This document shows positions 59,624 through 64,000 of a DNA stretch of 64,000 nucleotides, in pieces. The notes under the pieces are model-generated. The model was given only the letters and a program-made list of their open reading frames with translations. It searched no databases and was not told the origin of the DNA. The DNA lies in contig NC_003075.7 of assembly GCF_000001735.4 (NCBI RefSeq), forward strand, positions 13,269,001 to 13,333,000, written 5' to 3'. A program made the translations under genes and the position numbers. Origin of the DNA: Arabidopsis thaliana. Taxonomy: Eukaryota; Streptophyta; Magnoliopsida; Brassicales; Brassicaceae. The number at the start of each line of letters is the position of its first letter. The first letter of the stretch is position 1.

Positions 59624-62600
59624 TTTTTTTTTTTTTTTTGCTAAAAATGTTAATTTTCATTATATGAATAAGAGGCTTTTACAAAAACGAAAGGCCTATA
59701 CAAGAGTAGCCGAGGCAAAAAATAAAACAAGGCTACAATAGAGATTTTGGGAAGATATAAGGTTAGCGAATCCAAAGCACCATGAGGTTGCGCCATCTCT
59801 TTCTGTGGTAACGAGAGGAGATGATGTTACGAATCTCGCGGTCGACAATCTTGAAGATGATAAGAGGTGCGATCCTAAGATTGTTATGGAGGACATTGTT
59901 GCGCTGACGCCAAATGTTGTAGATGATAGCATGGGCTGAGACTTTTCTGAGGAGGGAAGGCGCCGAAGTAGAGGAAGAACGCATCCAAGAGAGGAGCTCT
60001 GCCCAAGAGCAAAACAGCCTCTGTCGCGGACATAAGCGAGAAAACGCTAATCTCCAAACCTGAGCCGCAAATTCACAGGAAAAAAGGAGATGGTCTCTGG
60101 ACTCAGTCTCAATAGTGCATAAGCAACAATCGAAAGACTGGATATGGCCCCAAGAGGCAAGCCTTTGACGAGTTGGGAGTCTATCCAACTGACTAATCCA
60201 CATGTTGAAGGCATGCTTAGGAACAGCACCCTTGAACCAAACAGCCTTTGCCCAGTCCAATTCCGGTGCTCTTGGTCTAATAGCATCCCAAGTCCTTGCC
60301 GAAGAGAACCTTGACAAACAACACCGCCAACAACCCAATCAAAGGAGTCTTCAATTGTAGCAGGAGAGGGGGTCATGATGGTAGAGATGTGTTCATGGAT
60401 GGCTTGAGCTGGAGCAGACCGAGATAGGGGGAGCTTCCAGCCATTAACACCAAGAGCCTCAACCACCCTAGCGTTAAGAGGGATGCGAAGTGATCTGGAG
60501 CCATAATCACCCATAACCTTTATCAGCGGGCCAAGGGAAGTCCAACTGTCATGCCAGAAGTGAGCTATGCGGCCATTACCCAAGTTGCATTTAACAAACT
60601 GCTCCGCCAAAGGTCTAAGGAACAAGAGCATACGCCAAGACCATGGATCTGATGGGGAAGGAGCCACATCCCAAAAAGACCTGCTTCTAAGATGGTGATG
60701 AGAGTGCCAAGAAACCCAAAGCGAACCTTGATGATTAAAGAGAAGCCAAATAAGACGCAAACAAAGCGTTTTGTTCCACTCGGAGAATCTTCTAAGGCCA
60801 AGCCCACCTTCATTTTTTGGGAGGCAAAGAGCAGACCAAGAGACCTTTGCTCCTCTACTACCATCAATGTTTCCCGCTCAAAGGAACCTAGCACAAAGGC
60901 TTTCAATCTTCTTAATGCAACCCTTTGGCAGCAAGAAAGTGGACATCCAAAAGTTGACGATACCATAGATAACGGAAGCAATAAGTTGAACTCTACCTGC
61001 GTAAGATAAACAATTTGTTGCCCATGATCTGAATTTTTTGGAGATTTTTCCAGGAGAGGCTCATATTCAGCGATGCGCAACTTCCTACACATAAGCGGAA
61101 GCCCAAGATACCGGATAGGGAGGCAGCCTTGCGGAAAACCATAGGCCGCCAAAGAGTTTCTCTCAGCCTGCTCTAGACCAGCACAAAAAAAATGACTTTT
61201 GTCGTTGTTCACCTTTAGTCCAGACCAAGAAGCAAAGTCCTCAAGAGTCTCACAAATACCGTGCAAGGAAGAACTACCACCATCAAAGAATATCATAACA
61301 TCGTCGGCGAACATCAAATGAGAGATGGAGAGATCAGAAGCTTTCGGGTGGTAGCGAATGTAACCTGAGTCAAACCGAGAATTGAGCAACTTTGAGAAGA
61401 CTTCCATTGCAAGAACGAAAAGGTAGGGAGAAAGAGGGTCACCCTGTCGCAGCCCTTTAGCACTCTTGAAAAAACCACCACAACAACCATTTACAGAGAC
61501 AGTGAAAGTTGGTGTGGAAATGCATTGGTGAATCCAATTAATGAACTTAGTAGGGACCCCAAGAGCAAGCAAAGCTGCAATGATAAATTCCCAACGCACC
61601 GAATCAAAAGCTTTTCGAAGATCTACCTTTAACATACCTCTCAGAGAGATGTTCCTCCAATTGTATCCGTGAACCATCTCAGTGGCAAGCAAGACATTCT
61701 CAGCGAGGAGCCTTCCAGGGAGAAAAGCTGATTGAGAAGGAGAGATAACACAAGAGAGCAGCTTCTGAAGACGATCTGTGAGAAGCCTAGCAATGACTTT
61801 GTACAGGGTATTCATGCAAGAGATAGGTCTAAAATCTGAAGTACAAGAGGCATTAGGAAACTTGGGAATGAGAACAATGGTAGTTGCATTCCATTGCTTA
61901 AGCAAGTTACCCGAAATAAAAAATTCTCTCACAGCAGCGGTGACCTAAGCACCAATGCAACTCCAAGCTGCCTTAAAGAACTCAACCGGAAAGCCATCCG
62001 GGCCACAAGCTTTGTTACTAGGGAGACCAAAGAAAGCAGCCTTGATATCTTCATCAGAGAACATGGCTTCCAAATCAGCCACCTGAGAATAGGGACATCT
62101 GTAAGTAAGCAGCAAATTCATGTCATCTTGCTCCAACGAATAAGGGTCGTTATCATCACTCAGGAGATTTTCAAAATAAAGAGCACAGTGGTCAGCGATG
62201 CCTTGTTGCGAGTCAATTTGGGTCCCTGAATCATCCACCAAAGTAGTGATAGTGTTAACAGATTTCCTGGAATCAGCCATTCTGTGAAAATAACGTGTGT
62301 TGCCATCACCCTCCGCAAACCAAGTCACTCGGGAACGTTGACGAAAAAAGCTCTCTTCAGCAGTGGCAAGGATCTGCCATTTACGTTGAGCCTCTAATTC
62401 ATGAGCAGCATTTTCCAGGGAGGGATTATCAAGAGTAAGATTTTGAAAACTCAAAAGAGTCTCATGAGCCTCCTCAGTTCTTTTTTCAAGGTTTGAATAA
62501 TTCAGCCTACTAAAGTCTTTGATTGGTTTCTTCAGAGCCTTAAGCTTCTTTGACACCCGGAACATAGACGATCCCACCACATTAGTCGAGTACCAAACAT

Positions 62601-63423
62601 CCCACACCAAATTTAAAAACTCCGGGTTTTTCAACAAAAAGTTAAAGAACTTGAAGGGCCGCTTCGCTTTGATCGGGTCTAATTCCAGCACAACACCACA
62701 AGATGCATGATCTGAAAAATCTGGCGGACCAAACAAACCAAAAGAGGATGGGAATAAGTTGGACCAGCTCTCATTGACTAAGATGCGATCAATCTTCTTT
62801 GCAACCGGTCTAGTTTTACTTTTATTCCACCAAGTGAAAGAGCTGCCTTTGTAAACAAGATCAGACAGTTCAGCATCCAACAAACATTCTCTAAAGTCTC
62901 TTATCCTCCTATCCACATTGAGTGAAACATGCCTAGAGTGCTCATGAGGATGAAGAACCTGGTTAAAATCTCCTAGCAAGATCCAAGGTCTATTAAAAGT
63001 GACCGGAGAAGCTACCAAAGCAGTGATCTCTCTCCATAACTCTTTTCTCTTATCATCTTCGTTGGCCGCATATACCACAGAGATAACAATCCAAGTGCGA
63101 GAATTAGGGAAAAGAACCTCGCAAGTGATCATCTGCAACGATTTGGCAACAATAACAACCTCAACAGATGGGTCCCATAACACCCATATCTTCCCTAAAT
63201 CTGAGAAACCATAGTTCTCATCAAAAAACCAACCAGGCAGCAGAGCATTAATAAACTTCTTGTCCTTTGGTTGCTTCACGTGCTTCTCTATGACGCCTCC
63301 AAAAATAGGCCTATTGACCTTAAACCATTTTTTAAAGCCGTTACGATGACTAGGAATGTTAAAACCACAGGACATTCCAACAAAAAATTTGTGTACACAT
63401 ATTAATGACCTTAAACCATTCTT
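59624..63423 (-). mobile_element. L1-type LINE (non-LTR retrotransposon), 5'-truncated
   Basis: The element lies on the minus strand with its poly(A) tail appearing as a T run at 59624-59639. It is flanked by TATAGAAGAGACC with up to two more T (59611-59625 and 63424-63438), a typical L1 target duplication. It carries ORF2 only. Order: APE-type endonuclease (WILLGDFNQV, YKGSSFTWWNKSK, KKIDRILVNESW, FSDHA; from about 63380), reverse transcriptase (FRPISCMNTLYKVIARLL, LRKAFDSVRW, GLRQGDPLSPYLFVLAME, LMFADDVMIF; about 61900-61050) and a zf-RVT C-terminal domain (about 60250-59765). ORF1 is absent, and ORF2 lacks only its first few residues. A TAG splits ORF2 between endonuclease and RT (near 61945), and at least two frameshifts occur after about 60800. 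It is therefore inactive, of the ATLINE/Ta11 kind. Confidence 0.92.
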
Positions 63424-63438
63424 TATAGAAGAGACCTT

Positions 63439-63520
63439 GATTTTACTTACTCTTGCTCCAAGATTCACCAAAACTACACTTTCTCAATACTAGTCATTTT
63501 ATACTCATTAAAGAACTTTC
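63439..63520 (+). pseudogene. Third F-box copy, 3' remnant beyond the LINE
   Basis: Directly after the right target-site copy, GCTCCAAGATTCACCAAAAC and the translation MLQDSPKLHFLNTS match the second exon (MLQDSPKLQSLKLI) of the two intact F-box/FBD genes. This shows that the LINE lies inside a third unit. Similarity fades after about 63500. A weak trace of the FBD exon may follow near 63508-63540. Confidence 0.65.
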
Positions 63521-64000
63521 CCGACTAAGATTGTCTGTTTGGTCAATCTATTTAGATGATTGGATTCCACGACATATGTACCAGCGAGTGATGCTCTTTT
63601 TTTGGTACCTGGTGGTTCTATTTACTTCCGGTTATGTTAAGAATTTTGTGAACTAATCATGTTTTTTTTGGGTTAGCTCGCCTCTGCCGTGCTCGAAGTC
63701 TGACTGGTTTGGCTAGAGTTACTGAAACAGAGTTTATTTGCTATTGTTTAAAATGTTTAGGCTCATCTAAGATTAATTTAGGTTGAACTAATATATCCTG
63801 GAGAGTTTATGGATGAACTAATTTAATAATGAGTATCAAATATGAGTTGGTAGATAAACAGTAGAAAACTAAGGCCTCAGAGATCTTGGTGGTAAACCAA
63901 TCATCAACTGAAAGAACAAAGTTCTTCATCAAGAGTAGCAAATATTTTTATTACATCACTGGCCTCATTCAAAAACAATTCAAAAGTGGAACTTATTTTG
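63521..64000. other. Right-edge spacer
   Basis: The sequence is AT-rich with no gene that can be supported. A minus-strand stretch near 63925-63880 could be the end of a gene lying beyond the window, but this is not established. Confidence 0.35.

Noticed and set aside
60692-61009. Plus-strand frames within the LINE
   Set aside because: They are antisense to the reverse-transcriptase frame, which carries clear domains.
63880-63930. A minus-strand stretch reading VDDWFTTKISEA as the end of the next gene
   Set aside because: It is too short, its frame continues open into nonsense sequence, and no splice context could be confirmed.

Overview
The window is plant nuclear DNA and matches, from memory of the encoded proteins, the lower arm of Arabidopsis thaliana chromosome 4 around loci At4g26200 to At4g26350. 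The locus numbers and the species are recognition, not a search. The signs are short GT-AG introns, AT-rich spacers, plant-specific families (type III ACC synthase, galactinol synthase, arabinogalactan peptide, FBD-type F-box) and plant transposable elements. Gene models were spliced by hand. Most exon ends agree with reading phase, but single-base errors are possible.

Layout: 1-6300 is spacer with one MITE. 6307-7946 is ACS7 (+). 7950-12840 is spacer with a promoter-like island and degenerate repeat debris. 13370-14118 is the mitochondrial ATP synthase g subunit (+). 15179-16146 is CCoAOMT7 (+), followed by tRNA-Pro (-) and ribosomal protein eL31 (+). 18011-19896 is an uncharacterised four-helix membrane protein (-). 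20641-22053 is GolS6 (+). 23460-27290 holds tandem MIOX pseudogene copies, followed by intact MIOX4 (+, 28939-31146). Next come PFK3 (-, 32094-35030), a cytosolic sulfotransferase with an in-frame stop (-, 35721-36722), an OXS3-like protein (+, 38623-39217), arginyl-tRNA synthetase (-, 39400-43774), a gene fragment (44348-44629), an organellar EF-P-like protein (-, 45106-47066), a Mutator-like MITE (47602-48048), AGP13 (-, 48235-48414), an unknown small ORF (-, 49925-50236) and the subtilase SBT3.18 (+, 51093-54461). The window ends with three tandem F-box/FBD units, the last one broken by a 5'-truncated L1-type LINE (59624-63423, -).

The genes do not form a shared pathway or operon. Themes are local duplication (MIOX copies, F-box/FBD array, a displaced intron fragment) and small transposon insertions with clear target-site duplications. 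No CRISPR array, defence island, phage or retroviral element was seen. I found no convincing undescribed multi-gene system. The most useful leads are the sulfotransferase stop or 57-nt intron, the MIOX exon-10/exon-2 fusion, the two start sites of ArgRS, and two MITEs with exact target-site duplications.
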